64,000 nt of DNA from Candidatus Mediterraneibacter merdavium (lineage in GTDB: Bacteria > Bacillota > Clostridia > Lachnospirales > Lachnospiraceae), in the NCBI GenBank assembly GCA_019118545.1, contig DWYT01000160.1, positions 43,345-107,344 of the forward strand. Reading direction: 5' to 3'. The notes below the pieces were generated by a model, which was not told the origin of the DNA, did no database searches, and was given only the letters and a program-made list of their open reading frames with translations. Below, piece by piece: positions 29,909 to 42,183 of this stretch. Position 1 is the stretch's first letter. Each line of letters starts with the position of its first letter. A program made the position numbers and the translations under genes.

Positions 29909-29972
29909 AGCCTTGCTTCTGCCTCGGTTTATGCAGACAAGTCTGCACACCGACGACGGATCAAGCCTGCGC
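29909..29972. repeat. Long imperfect intergenic hairpin, rplL-rpoB
   Basis: Inner TGCAGAC aa GTCTGCA (29932-29947); outer CATATGCAG / CTGCGCATG with intervening pairing. Confidence 0.55.
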
Positions 29973-30031
29973 ATGTCGGACGCTCATACCATAATCAGGG
30001 AAAAATGTCAAGAAAAATCGAAAGAATGTTG

Positions 30032-30061
30032 TTGACAATAAAAAGAGCCATGTGTTATAGT
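30032..30061 (+). promoter_or_regulatory. rpoBC promoter
   Basis: TTGACA 30032-30037 with TTATAG/TATAGT -10 (17/18-nt spacer). Confidence 0.7.
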
Positions 30062-30222
30062 AAAAAATGCACTATTATGGAAAGCTATGCCATATTAGCG
30101 GACAGAAATTACTGTACACGGCTCTTTTCATATTATAGGGGTTCAGATCATCCGGCGGGATACACCAGTGTTTGAACAGTCTTACGGGTGATTGAAAATA
30201 AAACAGAGGAGTGAAAACGTCA

Positions 30223-33200
30223 ATGGAGAAAAACAGGATCCGTCCCATTAAAACCGGAAAAAGCTTCCGCATGAGCTATTCTAGGCAGAAGGAAGTATTG
30301 GAGATGCCGAACCTCATTGAAGTTCAGAAGGATTCCTACCAGTGGTTTCTGGATGAAGGACTCAAAGAGGTGTTCGACGATATTTCCCCAATCGCTGATT
30401 ACAGCGGCCATTTAAGTCTGGAATTTGTGGATTTCACGCTTTGCGAAGACGATGTGAAATACACGATCGACGAGTGCAAAGAGCGCGACGCGACTTATGC
30501 GGCACCCCTGAAAGTCAGGGTAAGGCTCCACAACAAGGAGACAGATGAGATCAACGAGCATGAGATCTTCATGGGAGACCTTCCGCTGATGACCAAGACA
30601 GGAACCTTCGTCATCAACGGGGCAGAACGTGTCATCGTCAGCCAGCTTGTGCGTTCCCCGGGTATCTATTACGGCATCGCCCATGATAAACTGGGTAAGA
30701 AACTCTATTCGGCGACCGTGATCCCGAACAGAGGCGCATGGCTTGAGTATGAGACAGACTCCAATGACGTTTTTTATGTGCGCGTGGACCGTACAAGAAA
30801 GGTGCCGATCACAGTGCTGATCCGTGCTCTGGGTATCGGTACGAACGCGGAGATCATAGATTTGTTCGGCGAGGAGCCTAAGATCCTCGCGAGCTTCGGG
30901 AAGGACACTGCTGAGAACTATCAGGAGGGTCTGTTAGAGCTGTATAAAAAGATCCGTCCGGGCGAGCCGCTGGCAGTGGACAGTGCGGAGAGCCTGATCA
31001 ACAGTATGTTCTTTGATCCGAGACGTTACGATCTGGCGAAAGTAGGCCGTTATAAATTCAATAAGAAGCTGATGTTCAGAAACCGTGTGAGCGGACAGAT
31101 CCTTGCTGAGGATGTGGTGAGTCCGCTGACAGGCGAAGTCGTGGCCGAAAAAGGGACAAAGCTTACCCGTGAACTGGCGGATACGATCCAGAACAGCGCT
31201 GTCCCGTTTATATGGGTAGAGGGAGAGGACGAGTCAAGAAACATCAAGATTCTTTCTAATATGATGGTAGATCTTCGGGCGGTCGTTGACATCGACCCGA
31301 AGGAAGTGGGCGTCACAGAGCAGGTATTTTATCCGGTGCTCGCAGGCATCATCGAGGAATCCGCAGGGGATATCGAAGAGATGAAGAGCATGATCCGCCG
31401 CGATATTCATGACCTGATTCCGAAGCACATTACGAAGGAAGATATTTTAGCTTCCATTAACTATAATATGCACCTTGAGTACGGCATGGGAAATGACGAT
31501 GACATCGACCATCTGGGCAACCGCCGCATCCGCGCGGTAGGCGAGCTGCTCCAGAACCAGTACAGGATCGGTCTGTCCAGACTGGAGAGAGTCGTGCGCG
31601 AGCGTATGACGACACAGGATCAGGAGGGCATTTCTCCGCAGTCACTCATCAACATCAAGCCGGTGACGGCAGCGGTGAAGGAGTTCTTCGGTTCCTCACA
31701 GCTTTCACAGTTCATGGATCAGAACAACCCGCTTGGAGAGCTGACCCACAAGAGGCGTCTTTCCGCGCTCGGGCCGGGCGGTCTTTCCAGAGACCGTGCA
31801 GGATTCGAGGTCCGCGACGTACACTACTCTCACTACGGAAGAATGTGTCCGATCGAGACGCCCGAGGGTCCGAACATCGGTCTGATCAACTCCCTTGCGA
31901 CATACGCAAGGATCAACCAGTACGGTTTTGTCGAGGCGCCGTACAGAAAGATCGACAAGACAGATCCGGAGAACCCGGTAGTCACAGAGGAAGTCGTATA
32001 TATGACTGCCGATGAAGAGGATAACTACCATGTGGCACAGGCGAATACACCGCTTGACGGGGAAGGACACTTTATCCACAAGAATGTATCCGGTCGTTAC
32101 CGCGAGGAGACACAGGAGTACGAGAGAAGCAAGTTCGATTACATGGACGTTTCTCCGAAGATGGTGTTCTCTGTCGCAACGGCGCTCATCCCGTTCCTTG
32201 AGAACGACGACGCGAACCGTGCCCTCATGGGTTCAAACATGCAGCGTCAGGCAGTGCCGCTGCTCACCACAGAGGCTCCGGTAGTCGGGACGGGTATGGA
32301 AGTGAAATCCGCTGTCGATTCCGGTGTGTGCGTGGTGGCAGAGCAGGGCGGCGAGGTTGAGAGTTCTACGTCAAAGGAGATCGTGATCCGCCACGAGGAC
32401 GGCACGAAGGCGACCTACAAGCTGACCAAGTTCCAGCGAAGCAACCAGAGCAACTGCTACAACCAGAGACCGATTGTCAATAAAGGCGATATGGTAGAGG
32501 CAGGACAGGTCATCGCGGACGGCCCGTCTACATCCGGCGGCGAGATGGCGCTCGGAAAGAACCCGCTTATCGGTTTCATGACATGGGAGGGTTACAACTA
32601 CGAGGACGCCGTACTTTTAAGCGAGCGCCTTGTTCAGGATGATGTTTACACTTCTGTCCACATCGAAGAGTATGAGGCAGAGGCAAGAGATACAAAGCTC
32701 GGACCTGAGGAGATCACAAGAGACATCCCGGGCGTGGGCGACGACGCGCTCAAAGATCTGGATGAGAGAGGTATCATCCGTATCGGAGCGGAAGTAAGGG
32801 CAGGAGATATCCTCGTCGGAAAAGTGACTCCAAAGGGAGAGACAGAGCTGACGGCAGAGGAAAGACTGCTCCGCGCGATCTTCGGCGAGAAGGCGCGCGA
32901 GGTAAGAGATACTTCCCTGAAAGTGCCGCACGGCGAGTATGGTATCGTCGTTGACGCGAAAGTATTCACAAGGGAGAACGGCGACGAGCTGTCTCCGGGC
33001 GTGAATCAGGCAGTGCGCATCTACATCGCGCAGAAGAGAAAAATCTCCGTGGGAGATAAGATGGCGGGACGTCACGGCAACAAGGGTGTCGTTTCCCGTG
33101 TGCTCCCGGTGGAGGATATGCCGTTCCTGCCGAACGGACGTCCGCTGGACATCGTGCTCAACCCGCTGGGTGTGCCGTCCCGTATGAATATCGGGCAGGT

Positions 33201-34089
33201 GCTTGAGATTCACTTAAGCCTCGCGGCGAAAGCGCTTGGATTCAACATTTCCACTCCGGTATTCGACGGTGCGAATGAGGTTGACATCATGGATACCCTT
33301 GATCTGGCGAATGACTATGTAAACCTTGAGTGGGAAGAGTTTGAGAAGAAGCACGGAGCAGAGCTGCTTCCGGAGGTGCTTGAGTATCTTTCGGAGAACA
33401 GAGAGCACAGGAAACTCTGGAAAGGTGTACCGCTCTCAAGAGACGGAAAAGTCCGCCTGCGCGACGGGCGTACCGGAGAGTTCTTCGACAGTCCGGTTAC
33501 GATCGGACATATGCACTATCTGAAGCTCCACCATCTGGTAGACGACAAGATCCACGCTCGTTCTACCGGCCCGTACTCACTTGTCACACAGCAGCCGCTG
33601 GGCGGTAAGGCACAGTTCGGCGGACAGCGCTTCGGTGAGATGGAGGTGTGGGCGCTTGAGGCTTACGGCGCATCCTACACATTGCAGGAGATCCTGACAG
33701 TGAAATCCGATGATGTGGTAGGGCGTGTGAAGACCTACGAGGCGATCATCAAGGGAGAGAACATCCCGGAACCGGGTATTCCGGAATCCTTCAAGGTGCT
33801 TTTAAAAGAGCTCCAGTCACTGGCGCTGGATGTGCGTGTGCTGCGTGACGACAACACAGAGGTTGAGATCATGGAGAACGTGGATTACGGTGAGACAGAC
33901 CTGCGCCATATCATCGAGGGAGACAGAAAATACCGCGACGAGAACGAGTCCTTTGGCGAGCATGGATTTACCGAGCAGGAGTTTGTAGGCGAAGAGCTTG
34001 AGGACGTGGAGCCGGAAGACGAAGAACCGGATGATGCTGATCTCGACGCCATTGAGTTCGACGAGTATTCCGATTATGATGAAGAATAA
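30223..34089 (+). CDS. rpoB: DNA-directed RNA polymerase subunit beta
   Basis: Full-length RpoB ([43 protein letters not shown]...). Confidence 0.98.
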   Translation: MEKNRIRPIKTGKSFRMSYSRQKEVLEMPNLIEVQKDSYQWFLDEGLKEVFDDISPIADYSGHLSLEFVDFTLCEDDVKYTIDECKERDATYAAPLKVRVRLHNKETDEINEHEIFMGDLPLMTKTGTFVINGAERVIVSQLVRSPGIYYGIAHDKLGKKLYSATVIPNRGAWLEYETDSNDVFYVRVDRTRKVPITVLIRALGIGTNAEIIDLFGEEPKILASFGKDTAENYQEGLLELYKKIRPGEPLAVDSAESLINSMFFDPRRYDLAKVGRYKFNKKLMFRNRVSGQILAEDVVSPLTGEVVAEKGTKLTRELADTIQNSAVPFIWVEGEDESRNIKILSNMMVDLRAVVDIDPKEVGVTEQVFYPVLAGIIEESAGDIEEMKSMIRRDIHDLIPKHITKEDILASINYNMHLEYGMGNDDDIDHLGNRRIRAVGELLQNQYRIGLSRLERVVRERMTTQDQEGISPQSLINIKPVTAAVKEFFGSSQLSQFMDQNNPLGELTHKRRLSALGPGGLSRDRAGFEVRDVHYSHYGRMCPIETPEGPNIGLINSLATYARINQYGFVEAPYRKIDKTDPENPVVTEEVVYMTADEEDNYHVAQANTPLDGEGHFIHKNVSGRYREETQEYERSKFDYMDVSPKMVFSVATALIPFLENDDANRALMGSNMQRQAVPLLTTEAPVVGTGMEVKSAVDSGVCVVAEQGGEVESSTSKEIVIRHEDGTKATYKLTKFQRSNQSNCYNQRPIVNKGDMVEAGQVIADGPSTSGGEMALGKNPLIGFMTWEGYNYEDAVLLSERLVQDDVYTSVHIEEYEAEARDTKLGPEEITRDIPGVGDDALKDLDERGIIRIGAEVRAGDILVGKVTPKGETELTAEERLLRAIFGEKAREVRDTSLKVPHGEYGIVVDAKVFTRENGDELSPGVNQAVRIYIAQKRKISVGDKMAGRHGNKGVVSRVLPVEDMPFLPNGRPLDIVLNPLGVPSRMNIGQVLEIHLSLAAKALGFNISTPVFDGANEVDIMDTLDLANDYVNLEWEEFEKKHGAELLPEVLEYLSENREHRKLWKGVPLSRDGKVRLRDGRTGEFFDSPVTIGHMHYLKLHHLVDDKIHARSTGPYSLVTQQPLGGKAQFGGQRFGEMEVWALEAYGASYTLQEILTVKSDDVVGRVKTYEAIIKGENIPEPGIPESFKVLLKELQSLALDVRVLRDDNTEVEIMENVDYGETDLRHIIEGDRKYRDENESFGEHGFTEQEFVGEELEDVEPEDEEPDDADLDAIEFDEYSDYDEE

Positions 34090-34106
34090 CAGGAGGAGCC
34101 ATATCT

Positions 34107-37100
34107 ATGCCAAATAACAATGAACAACAATATCAACCGTTAACATTTGATGCGATCAGGATCGGTCTGGCTTCACCTGAAAAAATCATGGAGTGGTCCA
34201 GAGGCGAGGTCACAAAGCCGGAGACGATCAACTACAGGACATTAAAGCCGGAAAAAGACGGTCTGTTCTGCGAGAAGATCTTCGGGCCGAGCAAGGACTG
34301 GGAGTGTCACTGCGGAAAATACAAGAAGATCCGCTATAAAGGCGTTGTCTGCGACCGGTGTGGAGTAGAGGTCACAAAGGCGAGTGTGCGCCGTGAGCGT
34401 ATGGGGCATATCGCCCTTGCGGCTCCGGTATCCCATATCTGGTATTTCAAGGGGATTCCCAGCCGTATGGGACTGATCCTTGATATCTCTCCGAGAACAC
34501 TGGAGAGGGTACTGTACTTTGCATCCTATATCGTGTTGGACAAAGGGGAGACAGACCTGCAGAACAGGCAGATCCTCTCTGAGGCAGAGTATCAGGAGCA
34601 GAGAGAGAAATGGGGCAGCGGCTCCTTCCGCGTAGGAATGGGTGCTGAGGCTATTAAAGAACTCCTTGAGAGCATTGACCTTGAGAAAGAGTATGCAGAG
34701 CTTCAGGCTTCACTTGAAAATGCGACAGGACAGAAGCGGGCAAGGATTGTGAAGCGTCTGGAAGTGGTGGAGGCGTTCCGCGAGTCCGGCAACCGTCCGG
34801 AGTGGATGATCCTCTCCGCGATCCCGGTGATCCCGCCGGATCTCCGTCCGATGGTACAGCTCGACGGCGGACGTTTCGCGACGTCTGACTTAAACGACCT
34901 GTACAGAAGGATCATCAACAGAAATAACCGTCTCAAGAGACTGTTAGAGCTGGGCGCGCCGGATATCATCGTGCGCAATGAGAAGCGTATGCTTCAGGAG
35001 GCAGTAGATGCCCTGATCGACAACGGACGCCGCGGACGTCCGGTCACAGGGCCGGGTAACCGTGCGCTTAAGTCCCTGTCTGACATGCTTAAGGGTAAGT
35101 CGGGACGCTTCCGTCAGAACCTGCTCGGAAAGCGTGTTGACTACTCAGGACGTTCCGTTATCGTCGTGGGACCGGAGCTTAAGATCTATCAGTGCGGTCT
35201 TCCGAAGGAGATGGCGATCGAGCTGTTCAAACCGTTCGTTATGAAAGAACTCGTGGCAAACGGAACAGCACACAATATAAAGAACGCGAAGAAGATGGTC
35301 GAGAGACTCCAGCCGGAGGTATGGGATGTGCTCGAGGAAGTGATCAAAGAGCATCCGGTTATGTTAAACCGTGCCCCCACGCTCCACAGACTGGGTATTC
35401 AGGCGTTTGAGCCGATTCTTGTTGAAGGTAAGGCGATCAAGCTGCATCCCCTCGTGTGTACGGCGTACAACGCGGATTTCGACGGAGACCAGATGGCGGT
35501 TCATGTGCCGCTGTCACAGGAGGCACAGGCTGAGTGCCGCTTCCTGCTCCTCTCACCGAACAACCTGCTGAAACCGTCCGACGGCGGTCCGGTGGCTGTT
35601 CCTTCACAGGATATGGTCCTCGGTATCTATTACCTGACACAGCTCCGTCCGGGGGCAAAGGGCGAGGGTATGTTCTTCAAGAGCGTGAGCGAGGCGATCC
35701 TTGCATACGAGAACGGATATATTACTCTCCATTCCCAGATCAAAGTGCGTGTGTCAAAGACAATGCCGGACGGCACAAAGAAGAGCGGCGTGATCGACGC
35801 CACACTGGGACGTCTCTTATTTAACGAGATCATCCCGCAGGATCTTGGCTTTGTGGACAGAGAAGTGGAAGGAAACGAACTTCTTCTCGAAGTGGATTTC
35901 CATGTAGGAAAGAAGCAGTTAAAGCAGATCCTTGAGAAGGTCATCAACACACACGGCGCGACACAGACTGCGGAGGTGCTCGATGATGTAAAATCCATCG
36001 GATACAAGTTTTCCACAAGGGCAGCTATGACGGTATCCATCTCGGATATGACCGTGCCGCCGGAGAAGCCGCAGATGATTGAGGAAGCGCAGAACACGGT
36101 GGACCGCATCACAAAGAACTACAAGCGCGGTCTCATCACAGAGGAAGAGCGTTATAAAGAAGTCGTAGAGACATGGAAAGCGACCGACGACAAGCTGACG
36201 GACGCGCTGCTTACCGGTCTTGACAAATACAACAATATCTTCATGATGGCGGACTCAGGAGCCCGTGGTTCTGACAAGCAGATCAAACAGCTTGCGGGTA
36301 TGCGCGGACTTATGGCGGACACGACCGGACGTACTATCGAGCTTCCGATCAAGTCCAACTTCCGTGAAGGTCTGGACGTACTGGAATACTTCATGTCCGC
36401 CCACGGAGCGCGTAAAGGTCTGTCCGATACGGCGCTTCGTACAGCCGATTCCGGATACCTGACAAGACGTCTTGTCGATGTATCTCAGGAGCTGATCATC
36501 CATGATGCCGACTGTGTAGAGCCGGGTCAGGAGATCCCGGGTATGTATGTGCATGCGTTCGTGGATGGAAACGAAGAGATCGAGAGCCTTCAGGAGCGTA
36601 TCACAGGACGCTTCTCCTGCGAGGATATCAAGGATAAAGACGGCAAGGTGCTCGTGAAAGCAAACCATATGATCACACCGCACCGCGCGGAGCGCGTGAT
36701 GAAGAAGGGTGTAGATGAGAATGGAAATCCGCTTGAGAAAGTGAAGATCCGTACCATTCTCACGTGTAAGTGCAAGAACGGCGTGTGCGCGAAGTGCTAC
36801 GGAGCGAACATGGCCACAGGCGAGGCAGTACAGGTCGGTGAGGCAGTCGGTATCGTGGCGGCACAGTCCATCGGTGAGCCGGGTACACAGCTTACCATGC
36901 GTACCTTCCATACAGGCGGTGTTGCCGGAGACGACATCACACAGGGTCTTCCCCGTGTCGAGGAGCTCTTCGAGGCAAGAAAGCCGAAGGGTCTTGCGAT
37001 CATCACGGAGTTTGCCGGAAAAGCGACCATCTCCGATACGAAGAAGAAGAGAGAGGTTATTGTTACAAACGACGAGACAGGCGAATCCAAGGCGTACCTC

Positions 37101-37805
37101 ATTCCTTACGGTTCCCGCATCAAGGTGCAGGACGGAGCAGTGCTTGAGGCAGGCGACGAACTCACAGAAGGTAGCGTAAACCCGCACGATATCCTGAAAA
37201 TCAAAGGTCTTCGCGCCGTACAGGACTATATGCTGCAGGAGGTACAGCGCGTATACCGTCTGCAGGGTGTTGATATCAACGATAAGCATATCGAGGTTAT
37301 TGTCCGCCAGATGCTGAAAAAAGTCCGCATTGAGGAGAAGGGTGACACAGACTTCCTTCCGGGAACAATGGCAGACGTCCTGTTGTTCAATGAGGTCAAC
37401 GAGCGGATGGAAGCAGAGGGCAAAGAGCCGGCAACAGGCGAGCAGATTATGCTTGGTATCACAAAGGCTTCGCTTGCCACAGATTCCTTCCTCTCAGCAG
37501 CCTCCTTCCAAGAGACGACCAAGGTACTGACCGAGGCGGCAATCAAGGGCAAGGTAGACCACCTTGTAGGCCTCAAGGAGAACGTCATCATCGGTAAACA
37601 TATCCCGGCTGGTACGGGTATGAAGAAATACCGCGACGTATCGCTCAACACAGATCTTCATTTCAACGAAGAGATTGAGCTGAGTATGGATGATGAGATC
37701 GAGCTGTCCGAGGAAATGCCGGAGGAGACAGATCTCCCGGCGGAGGAGAACGCAGAAGCAGAGGAAGAGCCTGTACTTGCAGGCGATGAAGCTGCGGAAG
37801 AGTAA
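34107..37805 (+). CDS. rpoC: DNA-directed RNA polymerase subunit beta'
   Basis: Full-length RpoC ([16 protein letters not shown], zinc motifs, bridge helix region). Confidence 0.98.
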   Translation: MPNNNEQQYQPLTFDAIRIGLASPEKIMEWSRGEVTKPETINYRTLKPEKDGLFCEKIFGPSKDWECHCGKYKKIRYKGVVCDRCGVEVTKASVRRERMGHIALAAPVSHIWYFKGIPSRMGLILDISPRTLERVLYFASYIVLDKGETDLQNRQILSEAEYQEQREKWGSGSFRVGMGAEAIKELLESIDLEKEYAELQASLENATGQKRARIVKRLEVVEAFRESGNRPEWMILSAIPVIPPDLRPMVQLDGGRFATSDLNDLYRRIINRNNRLKRLLELGAPDIIVRNEKRMLQEAVDALIDNGRRGRPVTGPGNRALKSLSDMLKGKSGRFRQNLLGKRVDYSGRSVIVVGPELKIYQCGLPKEMAIELFKPFVMKELVANGTAHNIKNAKKMVERLQPEVWDVLEEVIKEHPVMLNRAPTLHRLGIQAFEPILVEGKAIKLHPLVCTAYNADFDGDQMAVHVPLSQEAQAECRFLLLSPNNLLKPSDGGPVAVPSQDMVLGIYYLTQLRPGAKGEGMFFKSVSEAILAYENGYITLHSQIKVRVSKTMPDGTKKSGVIDATLGRLLFNEIIPQDLGFVDREVEGNELLLEVDFHVGKKQLKQILEKVINTHGATQTAEVLDDVKSIGYKFSTRAAMTVSISDMTVPPEKPQMIEEAQNTVDRITKNYKRGLITEEERYKEVVETWKATDDKLTDALLTGLDKYNNIFMMADSGARGSDKQIKQLAGMRGLMADTTGRTIELPIKSNFREGLDVLEYFMSAHGARKGLSDTALRTADSGYLTRRLVDVSQELIIHDADCVEPGQEIPGMYVHAFVDGNEEIESLQERITGRFSCEDIKDKDGKVLVKANHMITPHRAERVMKKGVDENGNPLEKVKIRTILTCKCKNGVCAKCYGANMATGEAVQVGEAVGIVAAQSIGEPGTQLTMRTFHTGGVAGDDITQGLPRVEELFEARKPKGLAIITEFAGKATISDTKKKREVIVTNDETGESKAYLIPYGSRIKVQDGAVLEAGDELTEGSVNPHDILKIKGLRAVQDYMLQEVQRVYRLQGVDINDKHIEVIVRQMLKKVRIEEKGDTDFLPGTMADVLLFNEVNERMEAEGKEPATGEQIMLGITKASLATDSFLSAASFQETTKVLTEAAIKGKVDHLVGLKENVIIGKHIPAGTGMKKYRDVSLNTDLHFNEEIELSMDDEIELSEEMPEETDLPAEENAEAEEEPVLAGDEAAEE

Positions 37806-37860
37806 GCCGGACGAAAGACTCATTTCCCCAAAAGAGTAAATGAATAGCGGCAAGAATAAA

Positions 37861-37897
37861 GAAAATCCCGGACTGCGTAATGTAGTCCGGGATTTTT
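37861..37897. terminator. Bidirectional terminator
   Basis: AAAATCCCGGACT gcgtaatgt AGTCCGGGATTTTT, flanked by A and T runs. Confidence 0.9.
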
Positions 37898-37915
37898 GGC
37901 AGGATTCTTTTTTAG

Positions 37916-38059
37916 TTACTTAAAAAGGGATGTTCCGAAACGCGCTTTCCGGTAAATCTTCTGGATGATCGTTGCCGGAAGGCTGATCACGATGTAAAGT
38001 GTTGAGAAGATACCTACGGAACCTCCGATAATCATAAGCAGAATAAGACCAATATTCAT
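37916..38059 (-). CDS. 47-aa single-TM small membrane protein
   Basis: MNIGLILLMIIGGSVGIFSTLYIVISLPATIIQKIYRKARFGTSLFK*; AAAGGAG about 12 nt upstream; hydrophobic then basic tail; missed by the 60-aa cut-off. Confidence 0.7.
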   Translation of the reverse strand: MNIGLILLMIIGGSVGIFSTLYIVISLPATIIQKIYRKARFGTSLFK

Positions 38060-38164
38060 AATGCTGCACACTCCTTTTTATACTGAATACAAGGTTCATT
38101 TTATAACAGATGAGTGTGCGGGGGAATAAAGCGGAAAAGTCCTTAGCAGATTCTTAACGAGAGG

Positions 38165-38872
38165 TTATTCTTCCTCATCCTCCACCATTCGGTATCCTAC
38201 GCCGACTTCTGTAAAGATATATTTTGGCTGTGCCGGATCTTCCTCGATCTTTCGCCGGATATTTGCCATATTGACACGAAGGATCTTATTGTCACTGTCC
38301 GCGTAGGGACCCCATACATTTGACAGGATGGAAGCGTAAGTGATTACTTTCCCTGAATTCTGCGCAAGATAGGCGACGATCTTGTATTCAATAGGCGTCA
38401 GATGAATGACGTCGCCCTTAATGGTCAGCAGACGTTTGGAAAAATCCAGTATCATCTCCCCATGGCGGTACGGACGGATGTACAGGGCGCTGTCCGTGCG
38501 CAGGCGGTTGCTGTGGCGCAGGGAGGCGCGTATCCGTGCCAGAAGCTCGGAAGTGCCGAAAGGCTTGGTGATGTAGTCGTCCGCGCCCAGATCAAGAGAG
38601 GATACTTTCTCGCGTTCTGCGGTGCGGGCGGAGATCACGATAATGGGCGTGCTCGTCCATGTGCGCACCTCATGAATAATCCTGCCGCCGTCCATGTCGG
38701 GCAGGCCCAGATCCAGAAGGATGATGTCCGGGCACTGGGAGCGGATGATCTCCAGTCCTTGTGTGCCCGTATCCGCGCAGAGCACACGGTATTCGTGCCT
38801 TTTTAACACTTTTCCCATAAAAGTCTGTATGTTCTTTTCATCTTCAATAATAAGTACGGTGAATTTAGGCAT
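38165..38872 (-). CDS. OmpR-family response regulator, KdpE-like
   Basis: KFTVLIIEDEKNIQTFMGKVLKRHEYRV...LLDLGLPDMDGG, winged-helix C-terminus; start MPKFTV overlaps the kinase stop. Confidence 0.9.
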   Translation of the reverse strand: MPKFTVLIIEDEKNIQTFMGKVLKRHEYRVLCADTGTQGLEIIRSQCPDIILLDLGLPDMDGGRIIHEVRTWTSTPIIVISARTAEREKVSSLDLGADDYITKPFGTSELLARIRASLRHSNRLRTDSALYIRPYRHGEMILDFSKRLLTIKGDVIHLTPIEYKIVAYLAQNSGKVITYASILSNVWGPYADSDNKILRVNMANIRRKIEEDPAQPKYIFTEVGVGYRMVEDEEE

Positions 38873-39944
38873 TGGAAGTATTCTCCTTTTCTTTCGGAAG
38901 TGTGAAAGTAAATTCTGCCCCATTCCGGTGGTTGGAAGCTGTGATCTGTCCCCCATGGGCCTGAATGATTGTCTTGCAGATGGAAAGACCGATTCCGATT
39001 CCTTTACGTCCGTCTGAGTTCTCTGTCGCGGCCTGCTGTCCCTCGAAGATATAGGGGAGCCGGGACTCTTCTATACCTCTGCCGTGATCGCGGACTGAGA
39101 AGGTGATACGTTTCTCTTCCTCTTGGATGACAAGATCAATGGGATCAGGACTTCCGGAGTGGATAAAGGCGTTTTCCAGAAGATTGATAAGAACCTGCTC
39201 GATCAGTGTGGGATCCATGGACAGCATGAGGAAATCATTCGGCATATTCACCCGGATACGGATGTCAGGAAGGCGTTTTCTGAGCCGCTGAATCGCCTCG
39301 GAAACAACTTCCTCCACGACCTCAGGAGATTTTTTGACTTTATCCGTGGAATCATTGTTGATGCGGGTGACTGTGAGCAAATTCTCCACCATGTTGAGCA
39401 GCCACTGAGAATCGTCCTTGATATTGGAAAGGAGTTCCATGCGCTCGGCATCGGAAAGCTCCGGGTAATTTTCCAGATAAGAGGAAGCGGAACCAATGAT
39501 GCTGGTCAAGGGAGTTCTCAGATCATGGGACACGGCGCGCAGCAGGTTGGCCCGCAGCTTTTCCCTGTCTGCCTCTGCAAGGGCCTTCTCGCGGTCTGCG
39601 ATGGCCTGCCGCTGTCTTTTCAGGGCAGTGGTAGTGGCGCTGGTAATGACAGAGATGGCGAGCATACCGATGAAAGTGACCGGGTAGCCGTCAAGGGAAA
39701 AGTTGAATTTAAAATACGGGTAGCTAAAGAAATAATTCACCGCGAACATACAGAACAGCGCGGCGGCGATGCCATAGACATAGCCTGAGGTGCGCAGCGC
39801 GGTCAGGATCAGGGCAAGCGTGTAGATAACGGCAGTGTTCGCCACGTTCTTGTTGCCGAACTGAAAGAAGCAGAAGGAAACCGCAGTGGCGGCAAGCAGC
39901 ATAAATATAGTAAATGCAGTGTCGTAGAAAAATGTTTTCTTCAT
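38865..39944 (-). CDS. Sensor histidine kinase with DUF4118-like TM region (C-terminal KdpD-like)
   Basis: TM block, LLRAVSHDLRTPLTSIIGSASS, QVLINLLENAFIHS, DHGRGI, GIGIGLSICKTII. Lacks the KdpD N-terminal and USP domains. Confidence 0.9.
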   Translation of the reverse strand: MKKTFFYDTAFTIFMLLAATAVSFCFFQFGNKNVANTAVIYTLALILTALRTSGYVYGIAAALFCMFAVNYFFSYPYFKFNFSLDGYPVTFIGMLAISVITSATTTALKRQRQAIADREKALAEADREKLRANLLRAVSHDLRTPLTSIIGSASSYLENYPELSDAERMELLSNIKDDSQWLLNMVENLLTVTRINNDSTDKVKKSPEVVEEVVSEAIQRLRKRLPDIRIRVNMPNDFLMLSMDPTLIEQVLINLLENAFIHSGSPDPIDLVIQEEEKRITFSVRDHGRGIEESRLPYIFEGQQAATENSDGRKGIGIGLSICKTIIQAHGGQITASNHRNGAEFTFTLPKEKENTSNA

Positions 39945-39987
39945 AAGCCTTCCTCATAAGCAGTTGTAAAACAATTTAGGAGAGCCG

Positions 39988-41172
39988 TTAAATGGGCTCT
40001 CCGTTTTTATATTTCTGAATAATGTGCTGGATTCTCTCGTTCGGGTTTAAGAACGTGCTGATCGAGCCGTCATGATTCAGTGTGTCTACAATGAGTGCGA
40101 TGTATTTGCTCATGTCGCAGTTGATATAGTACGGTCTGGACAGAAGCTCCGGTGTCTGGTAGATCAGATTGGTCGTGAGGATACCGTGGAGAATCCCTTC
40201 GTTGTACGCTTTGTCAAACTTTTCCATGCCGTTTGTAAACAGGCCGAAGGTAGCGGCGGCAAAGATCCGTTTTGCCTTCCGGCGCTTTAACTCAGTGGCG
40301 ACGTCGATGATACTGTCGCCGGAGGAAATCATGTCGTCGATAATAATGACATCTTTCCCCTCTACGGAGCTTCCGAGGAACTCATGAGCTACGATCGGGT
40401 TGCGGCCGTTTACAATCCTTGTATAGTCGCGGCGCTTGTAGAACATCCCCATGTCAAGGCCCAGTACATTGGCAAGGTAGACGGCACGGTTTGTACCGCC
40501 CTCATCCGGACTGATGGCCATCATGTGTTCACTGTCGATCTGCAGATCCTTCACAGTGCGAAGAAGTCCCTTGACAAACTGATAGGTCGGGGACACTGTC
40601 TCAAAACCGCTTAAGGGAATCGCGTTCTGTACCCGGGGGTCATGCGCGTCAAAGGTGATAATATTGTCAACACCCATGCGTACCAGTTCTTGGAGCGCCA
40701 GCGCGCAGTCTAAAGACTCGCGGGAATTCCGCTTGTGCTGCCTGCTCTCATAGAGGAAAGGCATAATGACATTGATACGGCGTCCCTTTCCGCCGATGGC
40801 GGCGATGATCCTCTTAAGGTTCTGGAAATGATCGTCCGGGGACATATGGTTAATCCTTCCGGTAAGAGAGTAGGTCACGCTGTAATTGCACACATCTACC
40901 ATCAGGTACAGGTCTTTTCCGCGCACGGATTCCCCGAGGATTCCTTTTGCCTCTCCGGAGCCGAAGCGGGGTACGCGTGCTTTGATGAGATAAGTGTCCT
41001 TTTCGTATCCCGGGAAAGCAATGTCGTCCCTGTACTCATTGTTGGCTTCATGGCGCCATCTGACAAGATATTCATCCACTTTCCGCCCCAGCTCTTCGCA
41101 GCCTTCCAAAGCTACAAGGCCAAGGCTCCCGACCGGTATGTTCTCCAGAATCCGTTCTGTTCGACGTATCAT
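39988..41172 (-). CDS. prs: Ribose-phosphate pyrophosphokinase
   Basis: KDLYLMVDVCNYSVTY, GKGRRINVIMPFLYESRQHKR, FDAHDPRVQNAIP, VEGKDVIIIDDMISSGDSI; 394-aa form. Confidence 0.88.
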   Translation of the reverse strand: MIRRTERILENIPVGSLGLVALEGCEELGRKVDEYLVRWRHEANNEYRDDIAFPGYEKDTYLIKARVPRFGSGEAKGILGESVRGKDLYLMVDVCNYSVTYSLTGRINHMSPDDHFQNLKRIIAAIGGKGRRINVIMPFLYESRQHKRNSRESLDCALALQELVRMGVDNIITFDAHDPRVQNAIPLSGFETVSPTYQFVKGLLRTVKDLQIDSEHMMAISPDEGGTNRAVYLANVLGLDMGMFYKRRDYTRIVNGRNPIVAHEFLGSSVEGKDVIIIDDMISSGDSIIDVATELKRRKAKRIFAAATFGLFTNGMEKFDKAYNEGILHGILTTNLIYQTPELLSRPYYINCDMSKYIALIVDTLNHDGSISTFLNPNERIQHIIQKYKNGEPI

Positions 41173-42176
41173 TTACGTTCCTCCCTGTGTTCTATCTTTT
41201 TCTTGATTCGTATATCATCACCGATGATCTTCAACATCGTATAGCTGCTGGTGATTCTGGAAAATGAGCGCTCTGTATAGAGATTGGCGATCGAATCCAG
41301 AGACAGGTTCGTTGAGATAATCGTTGATTTCTTATGTATGAGCCGTTCGTTAATACAGGTGAAAAATTGTGATGTAATGAAGGCGTTCGTGTATTCGCTC
41401 CCAAGATCATCGATAATCAGGAGATCGCAGTTGAAGATATAATCACTTATGTTCTGCGCATCCGCATCACTGCGGTCAAATTTCGACTGCGACAGTGTGA
41501 CAAAGAGCTGTGGAGCGGAGAGATATAGCACAGAATACTCCCGGTTCATGATCTCCTTTGCTATGCAGACGGAGAGAAACGTCTTTCCCACCCCTACATC
41601 GCCATAGAGAAAAAGGTTCCGGAATTCCTCTCCAAAGGTGTCGATAAAATCGTGGCAGCGCTTAAGCGTCTCCTCCATCATCGCGCGGGCGGAGCGCCCG
41701 GTTTTTTTATCATAATGTGAAGCTGAATAAAAATCAAGGCTGAAATTGTCAAAAGAAGCCTCTGTTGGAAATTCTTTAATATTGGACTGTTCATATAAGA
41801 GCCGGATAACAGCCTGTTTGAAGCAGTGGCATTTCTCATTGCCGATATATCCCGTATCCTTACAGTCCGGACATTCATAGACCGGCTTTAGGTAATCAGC
41901 GGGGAAGCCTGACGAAACGAGCAGATTCTTTTTGCTGCTGCGCAGAATCTCCAGTTCTTCCTTCAAGGAGTCCAGCGCCCGGCTGTCGCCCCCCAGCAGT
42001 TTCTTGCCATACTGAACGGAGAGGATGGATATGGATTCATCCAGCGATTTGAATTCAGGGAGCTTTTTATATACTTCTTCATAGCGGGCGGTCTGGATGT
42101 CGCGGCTTTTGAGCTGCTTCTTTTCATATTCCCGCATGATTGTGTAGTATTGTGCATTTTTGAGTGCCATTGACAT
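41169..42176 (-). CDS. dnaI: DnaC/DnaI-type helicase loader ATPase
   Basis: YECPDCKDTGYIGNEKCHCFKQ zinc region, LYGDVGVGKTFLSVCIAKEI, LLIIDDLGSEY. Confidence 0.88.
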   Translation of the reverse strand: MSMALKNAQYYTIMREYEKKQLKSRDIQTARYEEVYKKLPEFKSLDESISILSVQYGKKLLGGDSRALDSLKEELEILRSSKKNLLVSSGFPADYLKPVYECPDCKDTGYIGNEKCHCFKQAVIRLLYEQSNIKEFPTEASFDNFSLDFYSASHYDKKTGRSARAMMEETLKRCHDFIDTFGEEFRNLFLYGDVGVGKTFLSVCIAKEIMNREYSVLYLSAPQLFVTLSQSKFDRSDADAQNISDYIFNCDLLIIDDLGSEYTNAFITSQFFTCINERLIHKKSTIISTNLSLDSIANLYTERSFSRITSSYTMLKIIGDDIRIKKKIEHREERK

Positions 42177-42183
42177 ACTCCTT

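Noticed and set aside
29807-30175. 122-aa ORF in the rplL-rpoB gap
   Set aside because: Spans hairpins and the rpoBC promoter; no protein-like sequence.
36255-37289. 344-aa ORF antisense to rpoC
   Set aside because: Long shadow ORF opposite a highly conserved gene; composition resembles other antisense shadow frames and no RBS or family signal was seen.
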